Below, piece by piece: positions 16,006 through 25,004 of a stretch of 28,946 bases of DNA. The translations under genes and the position numbers were made by a program. Positions within the stretch are counted from its first letter, which is position 1, and each line of letters begins with the position of its first letter. The stretch is from Bacteroidales bacterium UBA3709 (lineage in GTDB: Bacteria; Bacteroidota; Bacteroidia; Bacteroidales; UBA932): contig DFIA01000065.1 in NCBI GenBank assembly GCA_002372015.1, positions 1 through 28,946 on the forward strand, read 5' to 3'. The notes beneath the pieces are model-generated. The model made no database searches. It was not told the origin of the DNA and saw only the letters and a list, made by a program, of their open reading frames with translations.

Positions 16006-17427
16006 ATGGCATACAAATTAGATAAAACGCTAAGTAAAGGAGCACAAGACTTTATAGACGCCGACAAACTACATTCGCTTCTTTCCACAAGCAAAGAAGA
16101 CAGTGTTTATATAAAAGAAATCTTTGCAAAGTCTGCAGAGAAGAACCCGCTTACGTTAGAAGAAGTTGCAGCTTTGTTAAGCATCAAATCAGAAGAAGGT
16201 ACGGCAAAACTTTTTGAAGCCGCTAAAGACCTCAAAAAGAAAATATATGGAAACAGGATTGTATTGTTTGCACCGCTATATATCGGAAATATGTGCATCA
16301 ACGACTGTGCATATTGCGGATTCAAGAAATCGGCAAAAAGCACAATCAGAAAAACGCTTACTGCCGAAGAAATAAGACAAGAAGTGAAAGCCCTGCAAGA
16401 CGAAGGCCAGAAAAGACTTATTCTCGTATTTGGAGAATCTCCGCTATATAGTCCAGACTTTATAGCAGCCAGCGTACGAGAAGTATATTCCGTACATTCT
16501 GGCAACGGAGCCATCAGAAGGGTAAATATCAATGCTGCACCTATGGATGTTGCAGGATATAAAATTATTAAGGCAGAAGGTATTGGAACATACCAGATTT
16601 TTCAGGAAACATATCATAGGCAGACTTACTCAAAATATCATCCGGCCAACACGGTAAAAGGAGACTTCATGTGGAGGTTGGATGGTTTAGACAGAGCCTT
16701 TGAGGCTGGTATAGATGATATGGGTATAGGAGCTCTTATTGGGCTGTACGATTGGAGATTTGAGGTACTTGGACTTGTAAGCCACGCTATCCACCTCAAA
16801 CAGAAGTTTGGGGTAGGCCCTCACACTATAAGCTTCCCAAGAATTCAGCCGGCTACAGATATGAACCTCGAACTCCCACACACCTGCTCCGATAGCGATT
16901 TTCGTAAACTGGTGGCAATTTTACGACTCGCCGTGCCATATACCGGCATGATAATGACCGCAAGAGAATCGCCCCAAATCAGGAACGAAGTTATACACCT
17001 TGGCGTTAGCCAGATAGATGCCGGTACCCATCTTGAGATTGGCGGATATAATAACAAAACTCACAACCAGCAACTTGAGAGAGAACAATTTCAGGTTGGA
17101 GATACACGAGGATTGGAAGAAGCATCTAAATGGCTTATAGATGAGGGATTTATTCCAAGTTTCTGCACATCTTGCTATAGGGCTGGCAGAACCGGAGAAC
17201 ATTTTATGGAGTTTGCCGAAAAGGGTTTCATACAAAAATTCTGTACCCCAAATGCTCTCCTCACCTTAGCAGAATACCTGCAAGACTATGCCTCTGAAGA
17301 TACGAGGCAAGCCGGTATGAAGCTGATAACAAAAGAATTGGAAAACATAGAAGAAGGGGCGTGGAAAGAAAAGATTAAAGACAATCTGCGCAAGATAAAT
17401 CTTGGAGAAAGAGATTTGAGACTTTAA
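16006..17427 (+). CDS. hydG: [FeFe]-hydrogenase maturase HydG (radical SAM tyrosine lyase)
   Basis: This 473-residue radical SAM enzyme splits tyrosine to make the CO and CN ligands of the hydrogenase H-cluster. The radical SAM cluster motif is C97-x3-C101-x2-C104 (CINDCAYC). The second, C-terminal cluster motif is C387-x2-C390-x22-C413 within CTSCYRAGRTGEHF. This distinguishes HydG from the shorter paralogue ThiH, and the length also fits HydG. HydE, HydF and hydrogenase structural genes are not in the window. It is 6 bp upstream of rel. The nearby flavodiiron protein could protect an oxygen-sensitive hydrogenase (inference). Confidence 0.93.
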   Translation: MAYKLDKTLSKGAQDFIDADKLHSLLSTSKEDSVYIKEIFAKSAEKNPLTLEEVAALLSIKSEEGTAKLFEAAKDLKKKIYGNRIVLFAPLYIGNMCINDCAYCGFKKSAKSTIRKTLTAEEIRQEVKALQDEGQKRLILVFGESPLYSPDFIAASVREVYSVHSGNGAIRRVNINAAPMDVAGYKIIKAEGIGTYQIFQETYHRQTYSKYHPANTVKGDFMWRLDGLDRAFEAGIDDMGIGALIGLYDWRFEVLGLVSHAIHLKQKFGVGPHTISFPRIQPATDMNLELPHTCSDSDFRKLVAILRLAVPYTGMIMTARESPQIRNEVIHLGVSQIDAGTHLEIGGYNNKTHNQQLEREQFQVGDTRGLEEASKWLIDEGFIPSFCTSCYRAGRTGEHFMEFAEKGFIQKFCTPNALLTLAEYLQDYASEDTRQAGMKLITKELENIEEGAWKEKIKDNLRKINLGERDLRL

Positions 17428-17433
17428 GACAAA

Positions 17434-19698
17434 ATGAGTGATTTTACTAAAGAAGATAACGAACTTATTCAACGCGAGTTTGAGCAGCTTAGATTAGCCG
17501 CCCTTAAAAGATGTGCTTCTCAGGAAGAATATGAGGGAGTTATAAAAGCTTTTGATTTTGCTAATGAGGCACATAAGGGAGTCAGAAGACGCTCTGGCGA
17601 GCCCTATATACTACATCCTATTGCTGTTGCTAAGATTGTAGTACAAGAAATAGGACTCGGATATAAATCTATTGTTACAGCTCTGCTGCACGATGTTGTG
17701 GAAGATACAGAATATACCACAGACGATGTTGAAAGACTGTTTGGCAGCAAGATAGCCTCTTTGGTAGATGGGCTCACAAAAATAAAGTCTGCAATGGATA
17801 GTAAGATTGAGGGAGGAATATCAGAGAAATCTATTCAGGCAGAAAATTTCAAAAGAATACTCCTTACTCTCAACGACGATGTTAGGGTCATACTCATAAA
17901 ACTTGCAGACAGATTGCACAATCTCAGAACTATAGAGTCTATGCCGGAAAGGAAAAAAGACAAGATTCTGAGTGAAACCATGTACATTTTCATACCTCTT
18001 GCCCACAGACTTGGACTATACAGCATCAAGAGTGAAATGGAAAATATCTGGTTGAAATACAGGCAACCGGAAGAATACAACGAAATCAGCCGGCGAATTC
18101 AAGAATATTCCTTGGCTAAAGGAGTTTCCATAGATAACTTTATTGAACCCATATCAAAACTTTTAGAATTAGCTCGTTACAAGTTTACTATAACCAAGAG
18201 AATAAAGACCCCCTACTCCATCTGGAACAAGATGAGAACCAAGGGCATACCTTTTGAAGAGATATACGATTTATTTGCCGTAAGAATTGTATTTACTCCA
18301 AAGAAAGGTAGTTCTGAAAGGAAACAATGCTGGGATATATACTCACTTATATCAGAAGATTATCTCTCTAATACAGACCGTATCAGAGATTGGGTCAGCA
18401 CCCCAAAATCCAATGGCTATGAGGCACTGCATTGTACCCTAATGAGCCCCGGAGGTGGTTGGGTTGAAGTTCAAATCAGAACCGTAAGAATGGACGCCAT
18501 TGCGGAAAAAGGAGTGGCCGCACACTGGAACTACAAAGGAGATACAATAGCCAATCCTGAACATGAGATGGATAACTGGCTAAATATGGTGAGAGAAGTG
18601 CTGGAAAATCCAGATGTGAATGCATTAGACTTCTTGGATGATTTCCATACTGGTTTAATTTCCAAAGAAATATACGTATTTACCCCTGCCGGAGAAGCCA
18701 AACGTATGGAAAAGGGAGCTTCTGTTTTAGACTTTGCATATTCCATACACTCCCAAATAGGTAATAGAGCCATTGCCGCAAAGGTAAATATGAAACTCGT
18801 TCCACTCTCTTATAAGCTCAGGAATGGCGATCAAGTAGAAATAATTACGGCAGACTCGCAAAAGCCACAAAGAAAATGGCTCGAATATGTACAGACCGCC
18901 AAGGCTAAGAATCTGATATTAGACAGTATAAAGGGCGATATAAAAGATACTATCAAAAACGGGCAAGAGAAACTGGATGCGGCCTTGGATAAGTTAGGAG
19001 TAAGACTACATATCAAGGTTTTGAAAAAACTGATAGAAGAATATAATGTAGGCAACAAAGACGAACTATATAGTAAAATAGGGTCTGGAGTCATAGACTT
19101 ATCCGATTTGGAATCGGTGTTAAAGAAAAACAGAGAAAACAAATTAGTGCAGTTCTGGAATCTGCAATTTTTCTCCAATAAAGAAAAACCTAAAGATCAG
19201 ACTATTGCCAAGATAGACAAACATAAAGATTATCTACTCAAAGAGAATCCTATAGACAAAACCCTAACCTACAAGGTTGCCGAGTGTTGTAACCCTATTC
19301 CGGGCGATCCTATCATTGGCTTTGTAGATTCAGACGGACAAGTGATTATTCACAAAAAAGTTTGTCCTAATGCTATATCGCTGGCTTCTAAAGAAGGTGG
19401 TAATATTATAAATGCCAAATGGACAAAACATACTGTACTATCGTTTTTAGCCCGAATAGAGCTTAAAGGAATAGACAGGCTCGGTATTGTTAACGATATT
19501 ACCAAATACATAACCCTCAGCCTTTCTGTAAATATCAGAAAATTGTTTTTTGAAACTCACGACGGCATTTTTTATGGCTATATAGATTTGTATGTACACA
19601 ATACAAACGATTTGAACGACATCCTTAAAAATATGGAAAAGATCAAAGGCATAGATTCTGCTACAAGGGTAGATTTGAAAGAGGAGGATAAATCATGA
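17434..19698 (+). CDS. rel: Bifunctional (p)ppGpp synthetase/hydrolase Rel (RelA/SpoT)
   Basis: This 754-residue enzyme governs the stringent response by making and degrading (p)ppGpp. The N-terminal HD hydrolase domain is intact (AHKG near 46-49, H86-D87 and E90-D91 in LLHDVVEDT, and ADRLHNLRT), so it should degrade the alarmone. The synthetase domain has RIKTPYSIWNKM, EEIYDLFAVRI and EVQIRT, including the expected acidic residues. A TGS domain starts at KEIYVFTPAGE, followed by helical and zinc-finger-like (ECCNPIPGD...CP) regions and a C-terminal ACT domain from about 665. All catalytic motifs look present, so it is called bifunctional. Its stop overlaps the next gene's ATG by 4 bp. Confidence 0.96.
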   Translation: MSDFTKEDNELIQREFEQLRLAALKRCASQEEYEGVIKAFDFANEAHKGVRRRSGEPYILHPIAVAKIVVQEIGLGYKSIVTALLHDVVEDTEYTTDDVERLFGSKIASLVDGLTKIKSAMDSKIEGGISEKSIQAENFKRILLTLNDDVRVILIKLADRLHNLRTIESMPERKKDKILSETMYIFIPLAHRLGLYSIKSEMENIWLKYRQPEEYNEISRRIQEYSLAKGVSIDNFIEPISKLLELARYKFTITKRIKTPYSIWNKMRTKGIPFEEIYDLFAVRIVFTPKKGSSERKQCWDIYSLISEDYLSNTDRIRDWVSTPKSNGYEALHCTLMSPGGGWVEVQIRTVRMDAIAEKGVAAHWNYKGDTIANPEHEMDNWLNMVREVLENPDVNALDFLDDFHTGLISKEIYVFTPAGEAKRMEKGASVLDFAYSIHSQIGNRAIAAKVNMKLVPLSYKLRNGDQVEIITADSQKPQRKWLEYVQTAKAKNLILDSIKGDIKDTIKNGQEKLDAALDKLGVRLHIKVLKKLIEEYNVGNKDELYSKIGSGVIDLSDLESVLKKNRENKLVQFWNLQFFSNKEKPKDQTIAKIDKHKDYLLKENPIDKTLTYKVAECCNPIPGDPIIGFVDSDGQVIIHKKVCPNAISLASKEGGNIINAKWTKHTVLSFLARIELKGIDRLGIVNDITKYITLSLSVNIRKLFFETHDGIFYGYIDLYVHNTNDLNDILKNMEKIKGIDSATRVDLKEEDKS

Positions 19699-21638
19699 TG
19701 CTAAAACCAGCTAAAATATTCGAAATTGGCATAGTAGTCTTTCTTGGGGGAATAGTGGCAAGTCTGTTGAGTTGTGCCAATACTTCTCAAGGGCCGTTAG
19801 GAGGGCCTAAAGACACCATTCCGCCCGTGCTGATAAAGGTAGTGCCAAGCCAGCCAATAGTAAACTTTCAGACAGAAAAAGGAAGCATATTGCTGAACTT
19901 TAACGAGTATGTACAACTAAAGAATCCGTATCAACAGATTCTGCTTTCACCACCCACAGTCAAGAAGCCTAAAAGCAAAACAAGAAAGAAAGGAATTTTG
20001 GTGTCGTTTGAAGACACATTGAGAGCAAACCAAACCTATACTCTCCACTTTGGCACGGCTATTTCTGATGTAAATGAGAGTAATCCTTTCCATAATTTTG
20101 CCATAAACTTTTCTACAGGCGATAGTATAGACTCCCTTATAATCAGCGGTACTGTAATGGATTACACCACATTACTGCCTAAGGCAGGAGTACTCGTTTC
20201 GCTCTACCATAACCCTTCAGATTCTTCTGTGCTGAACACTTTACCAAATGCTATCAGCAGTACAGACGAATGGGGTTACTTTTGCGTAAGAGGCTTGAAA
20301 GGTGTACCATACACTATCTACGCCTTCGAGGATAAAAACAACAACTATCTGTACGACAGAGGGGTGGAATTGGTAGGATTCTGCGATACAACCATTACCG
20401 CAACTGTTGTAGGAAAAGAAGATTTACCGCAAATGGCCATGCTGGATATGAAAGATACTATAGCCTGCCTTTCCAGACCAAGCGAAACAGATATCTATAT
20501 TTTTAAAGAAAAAGGTACAAACCAGTATATTGAGAACAGCGGACGAATTAACGAGAGAGAGTGTTTTATAAAGTTTCATGCAGAAAACCCACAGATAGAT
20601 ACATTCCGCATAAAGGGAGTCTTTACAGACAGAATTATAAAACAGTTTAATTCAAACAGAGACTCTCTCACATTCTGGATAAATGACCAGAAACCGGTGG
20701 ATGATACATTATATCTGAGAATCAGCTATATGAAAACAGATTCTACCGGCAAGTTAGTTCCATGTGGAGAAACCAGAAAACTTATCAAGCCTTTTGACAA
20801 AAGCAAGATTAAAAAAAATAACAACAATAATACAGATTCGGAAAATTCTGGGCTTACCAACGCATATTTGCAAAATCTATCTGGCAATACAGATAGAAAC
20901 ACAGACAGAAACAAGCCTGCAACAACCACCAACAAATCTCAAGAAAAGAACGATTTGGCAGATAAAAACAGCAAAATCAGAGAAGACCTGCTAAAGTTCT
21001 CTCTGAATGTAGATGGTAAAACTGTAGAAAATATGGGCATAGAGCTTGTTTTTCCTACTCCTCTGATTCAGGCACCTAAAGATTCCATTTCATTTACATC
21101 AACCACTCCGAGAATGATTACTTCTGCAGTAGATTTTTCTATGGATAGAGATACTGCCAATATCCTGAGATACATTATACGGGCAAAAGAGGCATACAAG
21201 GTAGGTAATCAATACACTATAAAAATACCTACAGGTGCTTTTAAAGATATTAATGGATTTACCAACGATTCCTTAGTAAAGACTTTTGCCTTGCCTACAG
21301 ACGACAAACTTAGTTCCATTACTTTAGAAATTAGCGGAGTAGATAATTGTAAGTATATTGTAGAGCTGGTTAACGAGAAAAGAGATAGGGTATTTCTCAG
21401 GCATGAAATTACAAAAGACGGCAATATATTGTTCCCTTATCTGAATGCCGGATTCTATTCTTTTAGAATTACGCAAGACATTAACGGCAACGGACGCTTA
21501 GATGTGGGAGATGTTATTTTACGCATTCCGGCAGAAAAAGCCAGATTGTTCAAGCTTCCAGACGGAAAAGTAATCATAGACCTCAAAGAGCAAACAGACC
21601 TTACTCAATCTGTAAATCTGGTTAAATTATTCAAATGA
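19695..21638 (+). CDS. Ig-like domain surface/periplasmic lipoprotein
   Basis: This 647-residue predicted lipoprotein has an N-terminal hydrophobic segment ending in the lipobox LLSC, with lipidated C27, followed by ANTSQGPLGGPKDTIPP. That opening is common to a widespread Bacteroidetes lipoprotein family with an N-terminal Ig-like (big/SbsA-type) domain. Residues of about 45-145 fit that domain, and later segments resemble Cna-B-like beta sandwiches (VSLYHN...DEWGYFCVRGLKGVPYTIYAF). A low-complexity Asn/Lys/Thr linker (roughly residues 368-430) contains poly-Asn and a tandem NTDRNTDRN. A second C-terminal segment ends DINGNGRLDVGD. Function is unknown. It overlaps rel and the beta-barrel gene by 4 bp each, so it is translationally coupled to both. 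Confidence 0.8.
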   Translation: MMLKPAKIFEIGIVVFLGGIVASLLSCANTSQGPLGGPKDTIPPVLIKVVPSQPIVNFQTEKGSILLNFNEYVQLKNPYQQILLSPPTVKKPKSKTRKKGILVSFEDTLRANQTYTLHFGTAISDVNESNPFHNFAINFSTGDSIDSLIISGTVMDYTTLLPKAGVLVSLYHNPSDSSVLNTLPNAISSTDEWGYFCVRGLKGVPYTIYAFEDKNNNYLYDRGVELVGFCDTTITATVVGKEDLPQMAMLDMKDTIACLSRPSETDIYIFKEKGTNQYIENSGRINERECFIKFHAENPQIDTFRIKGVFTDRIIKQFNSNRDSLTFWINDQKPVDDTLYLRISYMKTDSTGKLVPCGETRKLIKPFDKSKIKKNNNNNTDSENSGLTNAYLQNLSGNTDRNTDRNKPATTTNKSQEKNDLADKNSKIREDLLKFSLNVDGKTVENMGIELVFPTPLIQAPKDSISFTSTTPRMITSAVDFSMDRDTANILRYIIRAKEAYKVGNQYTIKIPTGAFKDINGFTNDSLVKTFALPTDDKLSSITLEISGVDNCKYIVELVNEKRDRVFLRHEITKDGNILFPYLNAGFYSFRITQDINGNGRLDVGDVILRIPAEKARLFKLPDGKVIIDLKEQTDLTQSVNLVKLFK

Positions 21639-22435
21639 TGAAAAAGTGTAAACTAATATTTGTCTTGTCTATACTTCTGCCCTTTGCAGCGCAAGCGCAG
21701 ATTATAGATACTGTGGATATAATGAAGGAGTTTGATGAGTATTCTTTCCGAGATGCAAATCCTGTAGGCCAAGTGAGAGATTCTACAAAGCTTAGGGAAC
21801 ACCTGATAGGAGTTAAATGGGGAATGGGGCTTAATAACATAACATTCAGCACGGATTTTGACAAGAAAACCATGATCAGCCCCAAAAACTTTGGTATATA
21901 CTACACCTACTATCACTCATTATGGAATTCCATTTCTCTATTTGGATTGGAAATGGGGTTACAATATAATGAAGAGGGCTATACAACCCTTGTGTTAGAC
22001 TACAACGACAAGATAACAGATCAAGGAAAAGAAAGATTCCAGACAGTTACATTCCCTTTTATTTCGCAGTTTAGAATAGATTTTTGGAGAATGAGATTAT
22101 TGGCCAATGCCGGAGCATTTGCTTCTTACAGATTTTCTTCTTCTTTCTCAGGCATACTGCCAACAACCATTACTTCCACTACAAAAAAATTCGGATATGG
22201 TTTTGTTTTGGGAGGAGGTTTGGCTTTTGTATTCAGACCATTTGAATTGCATTTTGAGGCTAACTACAAATATAATCTCAGCAATCTATACGATAAAACC
22301 TCGTTTTACGGAAATGAATACTGGATATCAACTCACACAAATCAGTTGATATTATCTGTGGGCCTATTTACCAGAATTGGAGGTAGTGCCTATAAAGTTA
22401 AGGAGAACTCACCCTACTACAAAAGCAGAAAATAA
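21635..22435 (+). CDS. Outer-membrane beta-barrel protein (PorT-like family)
   Basis: This 266-residue protein starts with a clear signal peptide (KKCKLIFVLSILLPFAAQAQ, cleaved after AQA). The mature part alternates polar and hydrophobic or aromatic residues and is rich in Tyr, Phe and Gly, with segments such as LFGLEMGLQYNEEGY, FGYGFVLGGGLAFVFRP and LILSVGLFTRIGG. This is typical of 8-10-strand barrels of the PorT/OMP_b-brl_2 type. The assignment is by composition and layout; no catalytic motif is expected. It overlaps the lipoprotein by 4 bp and ispG follows 5 bp later. Pairing with the Ig-like lipoprotein suggests an envelope partner (inference). Confidence 0.65.
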   Translation: MMKKCKLIFVLSILLPFAAQAQIIDTVDIMKEFDEYSFRDANPVGQVRDSTKLREHLIGVKWGMGLNNITFSTDFDKKTMISPKNFGIYYTYYHSLWNSISLFGLEMGLQYNEEGYTTLVLDYNDKITDQGKERFQTVTFPFISQFRIDFWRMRLLANAGAFASYRFSSSFSGILPTTITSTTKKFGYGFVLGGGLAFVFRPFELHFEANYKYNLSNLYDKTSFYGNEYWISTHTNQLILSVGLFTRIGGSAYKVKENSPYYKSRK

Positions 22436-22440
22436 TTACA

Positions 22441-23769
22441 ATGAAAAAAATACAGGTTAGTATTTCTGATTTAGTTATAGGTGGAGGAGCACCTATAGCC
22501 GTTCAAACAATGTGCAATACAGATACTCTTAACGTAGAGGCAAGTGTTCAACAATGCATTCAAATGGCAGAAGCCGGTGCAAAGCTCATAAGACTCACTA
22601 CACAGGGGATGAAAGAGGTAGAAGCACTGGCCAACATTAAAGCCAAACTCAGAAATCAAGGTATCTCAACTCCGCTGGTAGCAGATATTCATTTCAATTC
22701 GGAGGTAGCTATTGCCGCAGCTCAAGTAGCTGAAAAGGTTAGAATTAATCCGGGAAATTTTTCACAAGTGCATAAAGATGCCCAAGGACAGTTTTCCAAG
22801 TTCATACACGAATGCAAGAAGTATGGTACTGCAGTAAGAATAGGGCTCAACCATGGTTCACTCGGAGAAGAGATAGTAAACAAATATGGCAACACTCCGG
22901 AAGGTATGATGCGTGCAGCTATGCAATGGTTAGATATGTGCCGTAATGAGAAATTTGAAAACGTTGTAGTTTCTCTTAAAGCCAGCAATACCATAGTAAT
23001 GACTCAAGCTTATCTGCTGTTATATAAGGCCATGGAAGAAAGCGGCACTATATTCCCTGTTCATCTTGGAGTTACAGAAGCCGGAAATTCAGATCAAGGC
23101 AGAATAAAGTCTGCCATAGGCATAGGTACACTTCTTTACAAAGGAATAGGAGATACCATTAGAGTGTCGCTGACAGAAAATCCTGTACACGAGATTGCTG
23201 CAGGAAAACAGATAGCCGAGTTTTTTGAAAGCGGCGATGCGGCTGCGTTGCTAAAAAGCATAGAATCGCAGAACACCAAAACTCCCCAGCTTGATTTCAG
23301 TAGTTTTGGTTGCCAAACAGAAGAGTGGAATCGTTTTATCATAAGAGTGGCATCGTTATTCGGCCCAATGCTATTAGATTATTCTATAGATAATTTTAAC
23401 ATATCCAATAGCCCCTATCCTTCTAAAATAATGGAACAGCTGAGAGAGAATATTCTACAAGGGGCAAGAAGAGTTTTCTATCATCCCGAATATATAGCTT
23501 GTCCCGGCTGCGGCAGAACTCAGTATAACCTAGAAGAAACATTCAATAAGGTAAAAGAAAAAACTGCTCATTTAAAGGGAGTTAGAATAGCCGTTATGGG
23601 TTGTATTGTAAATGGCCCGGGAGAAATGGCCGATGCCGATTACGGCTATGTAGGGCAAGGCGGAGGAAAGGTTACCATATATAAGGGAAAAGAGCCTGTT
23701 CTTAGGTCGGTTCCAGATTCCGAAGCCATAGACAGACTCTTAGATATTATTGAGAAAGATACTAACTAA
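22441..23769 (+). CDS. ispG: (E)-4-hydroxy-3-methylbut-2-enyl-diphosphate synthase IspG, unusually short for Bacteroidetes
   Basis: This 442-residue enzyme reduces MEcPP to HMBPP in the MEP isoprenoid pathway. The TIM-barrel half (VRINPGN, RIGLNHGSL, KASNT, GVTEAGNSDQGRIKSAIGIG) and the [4Fe-4S] half are typical. The cluster ligands are C354, C357 (ACPGCGRT) and C388 (MGCIVNGPGE), with catalytic E395. The sequence type matches the long Bacteroidetes/plant class, which normally has about 600 residues or more with a large insert between the two halves. Here the insert is only about 80 residues (about 262-343). There is no frameshift or stop, and the frame stays open through the short insert. 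The stop TAA overlaps the hutI stop on the opposite strand by 4 bp. Confidence 0.95.
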   Translation: MKKIQVSISDLVIGGGAPIAVQTMCNTDTLNVEASVQQCIQMAEAGAKLIRLTTQGMKEVEALANIKAKLRNQGISTPLVADIHFNSEVAIAAAQVAEKVRINPGNFSQVHKDAQGQFSKFIHECKKYGTAVRIGLNHGSLGEEIVNKYGNTPEGMMRAAMQWLDMCRNEKFENVVVSLKASNTIVMTQAYLLLYKAMEESGTIFPVHLGVTEAGNSDQGRIKSAIGIGTLLYKGIGDTIRVSLTENPVHEIAAGKQIAEFFESGDAAALLKSIESQNTKTPQLDFSSFGCQTEEWNRFIIRVASLFGPMLLDYSIDNFNISNSPYPSKIMEQLRENILQGARRVFYHPEYIACPGCGRTQYNLEETFNKVKEKTAHLKGVRIAVMGCIVNGPGEMADADYGYVGQGGGKVTIYKGKEPVLRSVPDSEAIDRLLDIIEKDTN

Positions 23770-24992
23770 TAAAGAACTTTTTCTATGAAAGGAGTATGGT
23801 GGAAATAAGGTATAAAACCAAGTTCCATCACCTTGTTCGTTACTATAAAAGCAGCCTTTTTACCAACAGTTATGCTCCCTGCCAAATCTTCTACTCCCAT
23901 TGCTTTGGCTGCATTTATTGTACAGGCATTAAAACTCTGCTGAGGCGTCAGCTTCATTTTAATACAACCCAAAGCCATAATAAATCTCATATCAGAAGAA
24001 GGAGAAGAACCCGGATTACAATCTGATGCAAGAGCTACCGGAAGGCCAGCCTCAATATAATCTTTAGCCCTTCCATAAGGCATGCCAAGAAAGAATGAAG
24101 CTCCGGGGAGCATTAAAGGCATAGTATCTGAATTTCTAAGAACTTCCATTTCTGCATCGGTAGTTCTTTCTAAATGATCTACACTCACTGCATTAAACTT
24201 AACCCCTACCTGAACACCTCCAGATACAGCAAGTTCGTTAGCATGTATCTTTGGCCTCATGCCATAAGCGGCAGCGGCAGAAAGTATTTTGGCAGTCTGC
24301 TCAACGGTAAAAAAGCCTACATCGCAGAATACATCTACAAAATCTGCTAATTTTTCTCTTGCTACAGCCGGTATCATTTCTTTGCATACAAGTTCGGTAT
24401 ATTCCTCTTGACGTCCAACGTACTTTCTACCAACAGCATGAGCTCCTAAAAAAGTTGCCTTTATGGTAACCGGATAATTCTCCTTTAACCTACGGATAAC
24501 CCGCAACATTTTAAGTTCATCTTCGGTAGTAAGCCCATAACCGCTCTTAATTTCCATAGAAAGAGTACCTTTGGATATCATTTCTTCAAGACGCTCTTTT
24601 GCCTGCAGATATAGGCTGTCTTCTGAGGTGGAGTGTAATAGATCTGCAGAATTTAAGATACCCCCTCCACGCGCTGCAATTTCTTCATAACTAAGACCGT
24701 TGATTTTATCTACAAATTCTTGCAAACGATCTCCTGCATACACTATATGAGTATGAGCATCGCAAAAGGCAGGAAGGAGCATTTTACCGGCCAAGCTCTC
24801 AACACATACATCGGCAGAGACTGCCGGCAAATTTTCCATAGGGCCAAAAGACTCTATCTTACCGTTTCTTACAAGAAGAAAGGCTTTATCTATGGCTTCA
24901 ACCCTATCCATTTCTTTTCCGCAAAGTTGCTTAACTCCTTGCGGAAGAATGCCTACAAGCCGGCCTATATTAGTAAATAGCGTATCCTTCAT
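23766..24992 (-). CDS. hutI: Imidazolonepropionase HutI
   Basis: This enzyme hydrolyses 4-imidazolone-5-propionate to N-formimino-L-glutamate in histidine breakdown. It is a metal-dependent amidohydrolase of 408 residues from ATG 24992. The frame also reaches a TTG at 25004, which would abut the hutH stop, but the ATG is more likely and leaves a 12-bp gap. Metal ligands include H80 and H82 in FCDAHTH. FLGAHAVGRKY, KIHANELAVSGG, SVDHLE and the late Asp in ASDCNPGSSPS (D324) complete the family pattern. It is the last gene of the leftward hut operon in this window. Confidence 0.94.
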   Translation of the reverse strand: MKDTLFTNIGRLVGILPQGVKQLCGKEMDRVEAIDKAFLLVRNGKIESFGPMENLPAVSADVCVESLAGKMLLPAFCDAHTHIVYAGDRLQEFVDKINGLSYEEIAARGGGILNSADLLHSTSEDSLYLQAKERLEEMISKGTLSMEIKSGYGLTTEDELKMLRVIRRLKENYPVTIKATFLGAHAVGRKYVGRQEEYTELVCKEMIPAVAREKLADFVDVFCDVGFFTVEQTAKILSAAAAYGMRPKIHANELAVSGGVQVGVKFNAVSVDHLERTTDAEMEVLRNSDTMPLMLPGASFFLGMPYGRAKDYIEAGLPVALASDCNPGSSPSSDMRFIMALGCIKMKLTPQQSFNACTINAAKAMGVEDLAGSITVGKKAAFIVTNKVMELGFIPYFHHTPFIEKVLY

Positions 24993-25004
24993 AGTGCCTG
25001 CCAA

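Noticed and set aside
16006..17427. Identity as ThiH (thiamine tyrosine lyase)
   Set aside because: The C-terminal C-x2-C-x22-C cluster motif and the 473-residue length fit HydG and are absent from ThiH.
20803..20976. Asn/Lys-rich, repeat-like DNA inside the lipoprotein gene as a tandem-repeat or phase-variation tract
   Set aside because: Only a tandem NTDRNTDRN and a short poly-Asn run are seen, with imperfect DNA repeats and the frame intact. It is better explained as a flexible linker.
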